From: Bradyrhizobium sp. MOS003
Lineage (GTDB): Bacteria > Pseudomonadota > Alphaproteobacteria > Rhizobiales > Xanthobacteraceae
Direction: 5' to 3'
DNA: 64,000 nucleotides
NCBI RefSeq assembly: GCF_003020125.1
Contig: NZ_PYFW01000001.1
Span: 1,798,001 to 1,862,000, forward strand
A program made the position numbers and the translations under genes. This document shows, in pieces, positions 56,975 to 64,000 of the stretch. Below the pieces are notes generated by a model. It was not told the origin of the DNA, ran no database searches, and was given only the letters and a program-made list of their open reading frames with translations. Positions within the stretch are counted from its first letter, which is position 1. The number at the start of each line of letters is the position of its first letter.

Positions 56975-58157
56975 TCTCGGATTCCAGGGTGCCGCCGGCG
57001 AAGTTGCGATAGAGGAAGCGGCTGGTCTCGCCCTCGGCCTCGGCCTCCGCCTGCTTGAAGATGGTCTCGTGCAGCGGTGACAGCGCACAGGCGGGGTCGG
57101 TGTTGGCGGCATCGCCCGTCAGCGCGAAGGCCTGGCAGCGGCAGCCGCCGAAATCGATCTCGCGGAATTCGCAGCTCTTGCACGGCTCCTTCATCCAGCC
57201 GGTGCCGCGATAGCGGTTGAAGGCCTCGGAGTTCTGCCAGATCCAGGCGATCGAATGATTGGAGCGCACCGACAAGAAGTCGAGCCCGGTGATGCTCTCG
57301 GCGGCGTGGCAGGGCAGCACCTTGCCGGCCGGCGAGATGTTGAAGAACTGCCGACCCCAGCCGCCCATGCATTTCTTCGGCCGCAGTGCGTAGTAATCAG
57401 GGACCACGTAGTCGATCGTCAGCCGGCCCTTCAGCCGCTCGCGCGCCGCCTCGACGATCGCCGTGCACTCATCCAACTGCGCCACCGTCGGCATCAGCGC
57501 GGCGCGGTTCTTCAGCGCCCAGCCATAATACTGGACATTGGCGACCTCGAGCCGGTCGGCGTCGAGATCGACGGACATCTGGATGATGTCGGGCAGCTGA
57601 TGCAAATTCTGGCGATGCATTACCGCGTTCACGGTGAGCGGCAGATCGAGTTCGCGCGTCCATTTTGCGACTTCGAGCTTCTTGCGGTGCCCGCCCTTGT
57701 AGCCGGCGACGCGATCGGCGAGGCCTTCCTCGATGCCCTGGAAAGAGATCTGCACATGGCAGAGCCCGGCATCGGCGAGTTCGCTCAGCTTCTCGCGCGT
57801 CAGCAGCACGGCCGAAGTGATGAGGTTGGTGTAGAGGCCGACGTCGCTGGCATGCTTGACGAGGTCGACGAGGTCCTTGCGCGCCGTCGGCTCGCCGCCG
57901 GAGAAATGCACCTGCAGCACGCCGATCTCGGCGAGCTCGCTCAGCACCTTCTTCCATTCATCGGTGGTCAGCTCCTTGCCGGAGCGGTCGAGTTCGACCG
58001 GGTTGGAGCAGTAGGGGCATTGCAGCGGGCAGCGATGGGTGATCTCGAGCAGCACGGCGAGCGGAATGCCGAACGTCTCTGCCGTCGAGCGGCTCTTCTC
58101 CAGCACCGCGAGGCTGTCGCTGGTGTCAGGCGGGATGGTCGGGAGCACATCGCTCAT
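56964..58157 (-). CDS. pqqE: PqqA peptide cyclase PqqE (radical SAM)
   Basis: The 397-residue radical SAM enzyme joins the Glu and Tyr side chains of PqqA, the first step of pyrroloquinoline quinone synthesis. It shows CPLQCPYCSNPVEL with the SAM-cluster CX3CX2C, HFSGGEPTARKDL, and a C-terminal SPASM domain with Cys at CHAAES, CKSCEFREIDFGGCRCQAF and DPACALS. Full length. It overlaps pqqD in ATGA. Confidence 0.96.
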   Translation of the reverse strand: MSDVLPTIPPDTSDSLAVLEKSRSTAETFGIPLAVLLEITHRCPLQCPYCSNPVELDRSGKELTTDEWKKVLSELAEIGVLQVHFSGGEPTARKDLVDLVKHASDVGLYTNLITSAVLLTREKLSELADAGLCHVQISFQGIEEGLADRVAGYKGGHRKKLEVAKWTRELDLPLTVNAVMHRQNLHQLPDIIQMSVDLDADRLEVANVQYYGWALKNRAALMPTVAQLDECTAIVEAARERLKGRLTIDYVVPDYYALRPKKCMGGWGRQFFNISPAGKVLPCHAAESITGLDFLSVRSNHSIAWIWQNSEAFNRYRGTGWMKEPCKSCEFREIDFGGCRCQAFALTGDAANTDPACALSPLHETIFKQAEAEAEGETSRFLYRNFAGGTLESENGT

Positions 58158-58465
58158 GGCGTCTTCTCCCTGAGCTCGGTGAGGAAGCCCTTGTCGGCGA
58201 GATCCTGCAGCATGACGATGACGTCGGCGAGGATCGCCTCGCGTGGCGCCGCGTATTTTGCTGCCAACAGGTCGGCAATGTCGCCGACATTGCGCTCGCC
58301 ATTGCAGAGCTGCAAGACCTCGACCGCGATCTCGTCCGGCGCCAGCACGCGTTCCGGCGCCAGGATGACCCAGACCTTGCGCGTCTCGTCATATTTCAGC
58401 TTGGCGTGCCGCGGCAGCACCGGGCGGCTCGCCTCGCTGACGCTGATGTTCCGCGGCCCGGCCAT
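58154..58465 (-). CDS. pqqD: PQQ biosynthesis peptide chaperone PqqD
   Basis: The 103-residue winged-helix-like RiPP recognition protein binds PqqA and presents it to PqqE. Conserved features are LPRHAKLKYDETRKVWVILAPER, LQLCNGERNVGDIADLL and a final MLQDLADKGFL helix. It starts at 58465, 12 bases after pqqC, and is coupled to pqqE by a 4-base overlap, which fits the need for a PqqD-PqqE complex. Confidence 0.94.
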   Translation of the reverse strand: MAGPRNISVSEASRPVLPRHAKLKYDETRKVWVILAPERVLAPDEIAVEVLQLCNGERNVGDIADLLAAKYAAPREAILADVIVMLQDLADKGFLTELREKTP

Positions 58466-58477
58466 TCCAGCTCCTCT

Positions 58478-59257
58478 TCAGCCGGCTTTGGGCACGAACG
58501 CGCCCGGCGGAATATTGCCCTCGACATAGGCGTGCTGGAGCGCATCCAGCTGCACCCACAGCACGTTGGTCTTGAAGATCAGCGCATTGCAAACCAACGC
58601 GCGCTCCTCCGGCGTTCTCGCGTGAGTCCTGACATAGTCGAGAGCGAAATTGGCGTCGCGCGGCGCTTGCGCCAGGCGGCGCTTGAAGTAGCTCATGATG
58701 TCGGGATTGACGAAGTCGTAGTGCTCCAGCATGCCGGCAATGCGCTCCTCGTGCAGGTTCGGCGCAAACAGCTCGGTCAGCGAGGAAGCGATCGCCTCCA
58801 GCGGGCTCTTCTCGCGACAGTAGTGGACGTAAGCCTCCACTGCAAAGCGCGTCGCCGGCAGGATGCCTTCGGTGGATTCCACGTAAGCCGTGTCGAGGCC
58901 GAGGCCGTCTGTCAATTTCAGCCAGCGCTCGATGCCGCCCTCGCTGCCGACGTCGCCGTCATGGTCCTCGATGCGGTGACGCCATTCCAGGCGCGTGGCG
59001 CGATCGCGGAAGCGCGAGATCACCACCGCGTCCTTGATCGGGATCGTGCTCTGGTAATAATAGCGGTTCAGCGCCCAGGCCTGCACCTGGCCCTTGTTCA
59101 GCTTGCCGCCGTGCAACAGCTTATGGAACGGATGCAGGCTGTGATAGCGCGTCGCGCCGATATGGCGCAGCGTCGCCTCCAACTCCCCGGCGGAGTTGAG
59201 CCTGATGTCCTTGCCAACAGAGAGCGCGGTCATTCCTGTCATGGACGCGGCATTCAC
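58478..59257 (-). CDS. pqqC: Pyrroloquinoline-quinone synthase PqqC
   Basis: The 259-residue cofactorless oxidase carries out the last ring closure and oxidation to PQQ. Family segments include HPFHKLLHGGKLNKGQVQAW, NRYYYQSTIPIKDA, RIEDHDGD and LTELFAPNLHEERIAGM. The GTG start at 59257 overlaps the pqqB stop in GTGA and has GGAG 8 bases upstream. Helical, cytoplasmic, normal length. Confidence 0.95.
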   Translation of the reverse strand: MNAASMTGMTALSVGKDIRLNSAGELEATLRHIGATRYHSLHPFHKLLHGGKLNKGQVQAWALNRYYYQSTIPIKDAVVISRFRDRATRLEWRHRIEDHDGDVGSEGGIERWLKLTDGLGLDTAYVESTEGILPATRFAVEAYVHYCREKSPLEAIASSLTELFAPNLHEERIAGMLEHYDFVNPDIMSYFKRRLAQAPRDANFALDYVRTHARTPEERALVCNALIFKTNVLWVQLDALQHAYVEGNIPPGAFVPKAG

Positions 59258-60183
59258 AGCACGATCTCCGTTCCGTCGGCGGGTATCTGCCAGCCCGCCT
59301 GTTCAGCGGCCTTGCGCTCGGGTGAAGCGGGCAGCAGCGCCGGGTTCGAGTTATTGATATGCAGAAATATCTTCCTGTCGATACTAAGGTCGGCCAGCCG
59401 CGCGATGGCGCCGTCCTGCCCGGACATGGCGACGTGTCCCATGCTCCTGCCGGTCTTGTGGCCTAATCCGGCCTTGATCATCTCGTCGTCCTGCCAGACC
59501 GTGCCATCGAAGAACACCAGCGAAGCGCCGTCGATCTCGGCCTTGAGCGCGTCGGTCACCTCGGCGCAGGCGGCGATGAAGTAGAAACACTTCCCGGTCG
59601 TCTTGTCGGTGATCTTCAGGCCCAGTGTGTCGCCGTCGCCGCTCTCGCCGCCGGGATGCGCCTTGCCTTCCAGATACCAGGCCGACTTACCCGACACGGC
59701 GAAGGGCAGCACTTCCAGTCCGGAGCGCGCACCGTCGGGGAGGCGCGGCTCGAACGGCTCATTGATGCCGATCGGTTGGCGCCGCACGTGCTTCTCGTTC
59801 AGCACGTTGAAGATGCTGTTGCTGGCAAGGATCGCCAGCACCTTGTCGTGCGCGTAGATCGTGAACGGCGAGCTCTCGCGCATCGACAGCAGGCCGGCCA
59901 CCGCATCCACTTCGCTGTTGGTCAGGATCACGCCCGCGACGGGCGTATGGCGCAGCGCCCCGGCCTTGGGGTGCAATTGCGGCGTGGCATTCAATTGCTG
60001 GCGCAGATCCGGGGAAGCATTGATCAGGAACCAGTGCTCGCCGTCGCCGCTGAAGGCGACCGAGGCCTGGGTTCTCTGGAGTTCGTGACCGTTCGCACGG
60101 GCCGCCCGGCAGCCCTCGCAGCCGCAATTCCATTGCGGCACTCCGCCGCCAGCTGCGGCGCCCAGGACGACGACGCGAAGCAT
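59254..60183 (-). CDS. pqqB: PQQ biosynthesis protein PqqB
   Basis: The 309-residue metallo-beta-lactamase-fold protein has the N-terminal Cys cluster in NCGCEGCRAARANG, which binds a structural metal, and the C-terminal LHINNSNPALLP and SPERKAAEQAGWQI typical of PqqB. It is assigned to hydroxylation of a tyrosine-derived intermediate. The usual fold signature HxHxDH is replaced by TNSEVDAVAGL, so His ligands are reduced here; I believe variation at this site is known in PqqB but cannot check. It follows pqqA after a 133-base spacer with a long inverted repeat. Confidence 0.93.
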   Translation of the reverse strand: MLRVVVLGAAAGGGVPQWNCGCEGCRAARANGHELQRTQASVAFSGDGEHWFLINASPDLRQQLNATPQLHPKAGALRHTPVAGVILTNSEVDAVAGLLSMRESSPFTIYAHDKVLAILASNSIFNVLNEKHVRRQPIGINEPFEPRLPDGARSGLEVLPFAVSGKSAWYLEGKAHPGGESGDGDTLGLKITDKTTGKCFYFIAACAEVTDALKAEIDGASLVFFDGTVWQDDEMIKAGLGHKTGRSMGHVAMSGQDGAIARLADLSIDRKIFLHINNSNPALLPASPERKAAEQAGWQIPADGTEIVL

Positions 60184-60209
60184 GATCCGTCTCCTGGAAG
60201 CAACGTCGC

Positions 60210-60291
60210 CAGGTGGATCTTACGCCAACACGCTTCTTATCTTCCGGAAACCTATCGTGACCGAAAGAACGCGGGCCGGAAGATCCACCTG
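60210..60291 (-). promoter_or_regulatory. Long inverted repeat in the pqqA-pqqB spacer
   Basis: Perfect 12-base arms, CAGGTGGATCTT at 60210-60221 and AAGATCCACCTG at 60280-60291, are separated by 58 bases inside the spacer of the leftward pqqA-pqqB transcript. The hairpin could attenuate transcription or protect the 3' end of a short pqqA mRNA. That would give the excess of PqqA peptide over the enzymes that the pathway needs. Confidence 0.55.
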
Positions 60292-60316
60292 CGCAGAACG
60301 CAAACTCACCAACCGC

Positions 60317-60397
60317 TTACTTGCGGGTGGCGCTCACATACATGTTGATTTCCATGCCGCAGGGCACTTCGACGATCTTCGGGGCTTTCCAAGCCAT
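60317..60397 (-). CDS. pqqA: PQQ precursor peptide PqqA
   Basis: The 26-residue peptide begins MAWKAPKIVEVPCGMEINMY. Glu16 and Tyr20 are the two residues that PqqE crosslinks and that become PQQ. GGAG lies about 8 bases before the ATG at 60397. It heads pqqA-B-C-D-E on the minus strand. Length and the E-x-x-x-Y spacing match the family exactly. Confidence 0.96.
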   Translation of the reverse strand: MAWKAPKIVEVPCGMEINMYVSATRK

Positions 60398-60646
60398 TTT
60401 TGGCACTCCATTTTCGCGAATTCGGACGTATCCGCCCACCCGTTAAGTTAGTGCGCGCTGAGAAGTTCGCCAGTGAAATTTTCCCGAGAAGTCCATGTTG
60501 CGCCGCGAAAAATAACTTCGGGAACACCACTTCTGAGGCACTGCCTTGCGTCCGGCGCATTCGGTCGTGAACCCTGTCCTGATAAAGCAATTGTGAGTGC
60601 AGTGCAGCTTTCATTCCGGTACAGGCGACCCAACTGGATCTCGATG

Positions 60647-60904
60647 ATGCCCAGATATTTCTTCAACACCCGTATCGACGACGAATTGATCGTGGATCCT
60701 GAAGGCGAGGACCTGCGCAATCCCGACCACGCCTGGGAGGTCGCCCGCCAGATGATCCTGGAGGTGGTGAAGTCCGAGGGTACCCAACGCGCCCTGTTGG
60801 ACGCCGTGATCGAGGTGACTGACGGCGAAGGCGAGGTCGTGCTGGAGTTCCCCTTCACCGAGGCCCTGCTGGACATCCCCGACAAGTCCGCGACGCGCCA
60901 TTAG
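60647..60904 (+). CDS. DUF6894 family protein
   Basis: The 85-residue protein begins MPRYFFNTRIDDELIVDPEG, the usual start of this small family in Bradyrhizobium and relatives, followed by an acidic strand and the helix HAWEVARQMILEVVK. Function unknown. An adjacent in-frame ATG at 60644 would add one Met. It diverges from pqqA across 249 bases that must hold both promoters. Confidence 0.8.
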   Translation: MPRYFFNTRIDDELIVDPEGEDLRNPDHAWEVARQMILEVVKSEGTQRALLDAVIEVTDGEGEVVLEFPFTEALLDIPDKSATRH

Positions 60905-60947
60905 CCGGACCGGTCTGCGACGCGAAGAGAGGCTCGCCGCTTCCCCC

Positions 60948-61034
60948 CGTCATTGCGAGGAGCCCTTGCGACGAAGCAATCCAGGCTGCCCCTCCGGAGG
61001 CAGTCTGGATTGCGTCGCTCCGCTCGCAATGACG
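60948..61034. repeat. Intergenic palindromic repeat, CGTCATTGCGAG type, copy 2
   Basis: The element has the same 87-base length and outer arms as the copy at 55191-55277, with a different centre (CCCCTCCGGAGG). It lies 75 bases upstream of the amidase start. The amidase frame stays open back into the repeat, but that part is not coding. Confidence 0.88.
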
Positions 61035-61109
61035 GAGGTATCCCTGCGAAATCCGCATGGCTTTGCCGCGTTCCCGGCGCTAAAAGACGCCGGTTACACG
61101 GAGCAAGCC

Positions 61110-62510
61110 ATGCAAGATCTCTGGCGCCTGTCGGCCGCCGACCTCGCCACCCTCGTCAAGTCCAAAAAGGTGTCCGCCAGGGAGGCCGCCAAGGCTGGGC
61201 TCGCCCGGCTCGATGCCGTCAATCCCAAGCTCAACGCGGTGATCGACCACCGGCCGGAGGACGTGCTCAAGCAGGCCGACGCCGTCGATGCCGCCATCGC
61301 CAGGGGCGAGGACCCCGGCGTGCTCGCCGGCGTGCCCGTCACCATCAAGGCCAATGTCGACCAGGAAGGCTTTGCCACCACCAACGGCCTGAAGCTCCAG
61401 CGCGATCTGATCGCGCGCGAGGACAATCCGGTGGTCGCCAACTTCCGGAAAGCGGGCGCTGTCCTCCTGGGCCGCACCAATTGCCCGGCCTTCTCCTATC
61501 GCTGGTTCACGACCAATCTGGTCCATGGCGACACCAAGAACCCCCGCGATGCCTCGCTGACCCCGGGCGGCTCCTCCGGCGGCGCCGGTTCGGCGGTCGC
61601 GGCCGGCATCGGCCATATCGCCCACGGCACCGACATCGCCGGCTCGATCCGCTACCCCGCCTATGCCTGCGGCGTGCATGGCCTGCGCCCGACGCTGGGC
61701 CGCATCCCCGCCTTCAATCCGGCGCTGCCGGAGCGGCCGATCGGGCCGCAGATCATGGCGGTCTCGGGCCCGCTGGCGCGCACCGTCAACGACATCAGGA
61801 TTTCGCTGGCCGCGATGTCGGCCCGCGACATCCGCGACCCCTGGTTTGTGCCGGCCCCGTTGGAAGGTCCCGCACGGGACAAGCGCGCCGCGCTCTGCCT
61901 CAATCCGGACGGCCTTGCCACCACGCCTGAGGTGAAGGCCGCGGTGATCGATGCCGGCAAGCGGCTCGAGCGTGCCGGCTGGACGGTCGAGACGATCGAA
62001 AACACGCCGTCGATGCGCGAAGCCGTCGAGTGGCAGATCAAGCTCTGGCTCGGTGACGGCTATGAGGCCCAGCTGGAAATGGCTGAGCGCGAGGGCGATC
62101 CCGGCGCGCTGGCGTGCCTGCGCGGCAACCGCGCCAGGGTCACGCCGATGGATCAGGCCAATTACGCAAAGGCGCTGACCCGAAGAGCCACGCTGACCCG
62201 CGACTGGATGCTGTTCTTCGAAAAATACGCCGTGCTGCTGACGCCGGTGTCCGGCGAGCTGCCGTTCCCCGATCATCTCGACCGCAAGGACGAGGAGTCC
62301 TTCAAGCGCGTCTGGGAAGCGCAGCTGCCGCAGATTGCGATTCCCTTCATGGGGCTGCCAGGCCTCGTGGTCTCCACCGGCCTCGTCGGCAAGGCGCCGG
62401 TCGGCGTGCATATCGTCTCCGGCCGCTATCGCGAGGATCTCTGCCTGCTTGCGGGCGAGGCGATCGAGGCCGGCGGCGTGCCGCCGTCGCCGATCGACCC
62501 CGTGGGTTAG
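61110..62510 (+). CDS. Amidase signature family enzyme
   Basis: The 466-residue amidase has the catalytic Lys in VTIKANVDQEG, the cis-Ser in the Gly/Ser motif TPGGSSGGAGSAVAAGI and the nucleophile Ser in HGTDIAGSIRYPA. The length fits amidases of this family. The substrate cannot be told from sequence; the absence of gatB and gatC argues against GatA. I chose ATG 61110 because the upstream in-frame stretch runs through the palindromic repeat. It is followed 2 bases later by gpx, so the genes are likely cotranscribed. Confidence 0.9.
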   Translation: MQDLWRLSAADLATLVKSKKVSAREAAKAGLARLDAVNPKLNAVIDHRPEDVLKQADAVDAAIARGEDPGVLAGVPVTIKANVDQEGFATTNGLKLQRDLIAREDNPVVANFRKAGAVLLGRTNCPAFSYRWFTTNLVHGDTKNPRDASLTPGGSSGGAGSAVAAGIGHIAHGTDIAGSIRYPAYACGVHGLRPTLGRIPAFNPALPERPIGPQIMAVSGPLARTVNDIRISLAAMSARDIRDPWFVPAPLEGPARDKRAALCLNPDGLATTPEVKAAVIDAGKRLERAGWTVETIENTPSMREAVEWQIKLWLGDGYEAQLEMAEREGDPGALACLRGNRARVTPMDQANYAKALTRRATLTRDWMLFFEKYAVLLTPVSGELPFPDHLDRKDEESFKRVWEAQLPQIAIPFMGLPGLVVSTGLVGKAPVGVHIVSGRYREDLCLLAGEAIEAGGVPPSPIDPVG

Positions 62511-62512
62511 CG

Positions 62513-62989
62513 ATGTCCGCCATCTACGACTTCAAGGCCAACTCGCTCGCGGGCGAGGAGGTCGCCCTGAAACGTTTCGAAGGGCAGGTGCTGCTGATCG
62601 TCAACACCGCGAGCAAATGCGGCTTCACGCCGCAATATCGTGGTCTGGAGGATCTGCATCGCGATCTCTCGCCGCGCGGCCTCTCCGTGCTCGGTTTTCC
62701 CTGCAACCAGTTCGGCGCGCAGGAGCCGGGGCCGGCAGATGAGATCCAGGCGTTCTGCTCGACCCATTACGACGTCACCTTTCCCCTGTTCGAGAAGATC
62801 GACGTCAACGGCGCCAACGCGCACCCATTGTACGAGTACCTGAAACGCCAGCAATCGGGCCTGCTGGGCGCCTCCATCAAATGGAATTTCACCAAATTCC
62901 TGGTGGACCGTGCCGGAAAGGTGATCGCGCGCTACGCACCGACCGCACGGCCCGAAGGATTGCGCAATCAAATCGAGGCCCTGCTATGA
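62513..62989 (+). CDS. Glutathione peroxidase family protein
   Basis: The 158-residue thiol peroxidase shows NTASKCGFTPQYRGL with the peroxidatic Cys about residue 36, GFPCNQFGAQEPG with the Gln, and SIKWNFTKFLVDR with the Trp and Asn of the catalytic tetrad. It has Cys rather than selenocysteine and reduces hydroperoxides, probably with thioredoxin as donor in bacteria. No signal peptide. It overlaps the DUF3297 gene in ATGA. Confidence 0.93.
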   Translation: MSAIYDFKANSLAGEEVALKRFEGQVLLIVNTASKCGFTPQYRGLEDLHRDLSPRGLSVLGFPCNQFGAQEPGPADEIQAFCSTHYDVTFPLFEKIDVNGANAHPLYEYLKRQQSGLLGASIKWNFTKFLVDRAGKVIARYAPTARPEGLRNQIEALL

Positions 62990-63243
62990 GCGAGACAATC
63001 ATGAGCGACGAATTTCCGGACCGCCTGTCGGTCGATCCGAACAGCCCCTATTACAACGCGGATATTCTCTCCCGCGACGTCGGCATCCGCTTCAAGGGCG
63101 TCGAGAAAACCAACGTCGAGGAGTACTGCATCAGCGAAGGCTGGGTCCGCGTCACTGCAGGAAACGCCAAGGACCGCCACGGCAACCCGCTGACCATCAA
63201 GGTGCATGGTCCCGTGGAGCCGTATTTCAGGGACAAGAAGTAA
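62986..63243 (+). CDS. DUF3297 family protein
   Basis: The 85-residue protein contains the DUF3297 pattern PDRLSVDPNSPYYNADILSRD, GIRFKGVEKTNVEEYC and GWVRVTAGNAKDRHGNPL. Its function is unknown. The start at 62986 is coupled to gpx by a 4-base overlap; a second ATG at 63001 is possible. Tight coupling to a peroxidase suggests a link to oxidative stress, which is inference. Confidence 0.85.
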   Translation: MSETIMSDEFPDRLSVDPNSPYYNADILSRDVGIRFKGVEKTNVEEYCISEGWVRVTAGNAKDRHGNPLTIKVHGPVEPYFRDKK

Positions 63244-63262
63244 GCGCCGCGCGCTTCCTCCT

Positions 63263-63380
63263 CGTCATTGCGAGGAGCTCAGCGACAAAATTGCGTAGCA
63301 ATTTTGCGCAGATGCGACGAAGCAATCCAGACTATTTCCGCGGAGACAGACTGGATTGCTTCGCTTCGCTCGCAATGACG
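63263..63380. repeat. Intergenic palindromic repeat, CGTCATTGCGAG type, copy 3 with insertion
   Basis: The element has the same outer arms as the 87-base copies at 55191 and 60948, but is 118 bases long because of 31 extra bases in the left half. The insertion contains its own perfect hairpin, CAAAATTGC GTA GCAATTTTG, at 63286-63306. It ends 28 bases before the tarD start. Confidence 0.88.
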
Positions 63381-63408
63381 AGCATAACCAGCCAGCGAAA
63401 GCCACCCC

Positions 63409-64000
63409 ATGTCCGTCCGCATCGTCGACGTCCGCGAGATCACCAAGCCGATCTCCTCGCCGATCCGCAACGCCTATATCGACTTCACCAAGATGACGAC
63501 GAGCCTGGTTGCGGTCGTCACCGACGTGGTGCGCGACGGCAAGCGCGTCGTCGGCTACGGCTTCAACTCCAACGGCCGCTACGGGCAGGGCGGCCTGATC
63601 CGCGAGCGCTTTGCTTCGCGCATCACGGAAGCCGATCCGAAGTCGCTCTTGAATGCCGCCGGCGACAATCTCGACCCCGACAAGGTCTGGTCCGCGATGA
63701 TGACCAACGAGAAGCCAGGCGGACACGGCGAGCGCTCGGTCGCGGTCGGCACCATCGACATGGCGGTGTGGGATGCGGTGGCGAAGATCGCGGGAAAGCC
63801 GCTGTTTCGTTTGCTCGCCGAACGCCACGGCGTCAAAGCCAATCCGCGCGTGTTCGTCTACGCCGCCGGCGGCTATTACTATCCCGGCAAGGATCTCTCG
63901 ATGCTGCGCGCCGAGATGCGCGGCTATCTCGATCGCGGCTACAACGTCGTCAAGATGAAGATCGGCGGCGCGTCGATCGAAGACGATCGCACCCGCATCG
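63409..64000 (+). CDS. tarD: D-tartrate dehydratase (enolase superfamily), partial
   Basis: The gene runs off the window; the first 197 codons are seen. The N-terminus MSVRIVDVREITKPISSPIR and most of the remaining sequence agree with my memory of the Bradyrhizobium japonicum D(-)-tartrate dehydratase of known structure. The enolase-superfamily KxK motif is present as VVKMKIGG with Lys182 and Lys184, the latter a catalytic base in that enzyme. It dehydrates D-tartrate to oxaloacetate. The metal-ligand Asp/Glu residues lie beyond the window, so this rests on the N-terminal half. No close ribosome-binding site is obvious. Confidence 0.85.
   Translation, partial: MSVRIVDVREITKPISSPIRNAYIDFTKMTTSLVAVVTDVVRDGKRVVGYGFNSNGRYGQGGLIRERFASRITEADPKSLLNAAGDNLDPDKVWSAMMTNEKPGGHGERSVAVGTIDMAVWDAVAKIAGKPLFRLLAERHGVKANPRVFVYAAGGYYYPGKDLSMLRAEMRGYLDRGYNVVKMKIGGASIEDDRTRI

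Noticed and set aside
60966..61109. N-terminal extension of the amidase by 48 codons
   Set aside because: The extension begins inside the palindromic repeat; ATG 61110 starts the family-typical N-terminus.
1..64000. tRNA, rRNA, CRISPR, prophage or insertion sequence
   Set aside because: Reading both strands I found no cloverleaf with a GTTCGA-type T-loop that held up, no regularly spaced direct repeats and no transposase, integrase or phage gene.

Overview
The window is GC-rich chromosomal DNA from an alphaproteobacterium of the order Hyphomicrobiales, most probably Bradyrhizobium. Codon use, strong third-position GC, the gene set and several copies of intergenic palindromes of a type common in Bradyrhizobium genomes all point this way. 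The last, partial gene also matches my memory of the D-tartrate dehydratase of Bradyrhizobium japonicum very closely. I see no tRNA, rRNA, CRISPR array, transposase, integrase or phage gene, so this looks like core chromosome.

Layout. (1) 1-8.3 kb: a complete high-affinity potassium system, kdpFABCDE, with one or two extra tiny membrane ORFs around kdpF. (2) 8.4-12.1 kb: the divergent non-homologous end-joining pair ku / ligD. (3) 12.2-12.9 kb: a DUF3309 membrane peptide and a polyhydroxyalkanoate-system protein. (4) 12.9-30.9 kb: an alpha-glucan/trehalose block. A six-gene minus-strand operon runs glgE-like, treS-maltokinase, glgB, glgX, treZ, treY; malQ and a GH15 enzyme diverge from it. 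(5) 30.9-39.1 kb: a minus-strand sugar-phosphate operon, tal-pgi fusion, gnd, zwf, pgl, gntK, a Cof-type HAD phosphatase and a PhyH-family oxygenase. (6) 39.4-45.2 kb: a PH-like membrane protein, then prkA-yeaH-spoVR. (7) 45.3-50.3 kb: an arsR-AHSA1-membrane-DUF1801 operon, a DsrE protein, a secreted protein of unknown function, a class III cyclase fused to an FGE-like periplasmic domain, and a DUF4399 protein. (8) 50.3-55.0 kb: a 2-oxoacid:ferredoxin oxidoreductase (korAB) with a FAD/4Fe-4S partner. (9) 55.3-60.4 kb: pqqABCDE followed by an iminopeptidase and an unrecognised gene. (10) 60.6-64.0 kb: a DUF6894 protein, an amidase, gpx-DUF3297 and the start of tarD.

How the genes fit together. 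The glucan block holds the TreYZ route (glucan to trehalose), the TreS-Mak route (trehalose to maltose to maltose-1-phosphate), a branching and a debranching enzyme, MalQ and a GH15 enzyme that could hydrolyse trehalose or glucan ends. The adjoining operon handles glucose-6-phosphate through Pgi, Zwf, Pgl, Gnd and Tal, and gluconate through GntK. The strongest anomaly is the GlgE homologue. It keeps the nucleophile Asp and the third acidic residue, but has Lys where the general acid Glu belongs and Ala where the nearly invariant Arg belongs. That raises the possibility that the maltosyltransferase of this operon is catalytically dead or altered.
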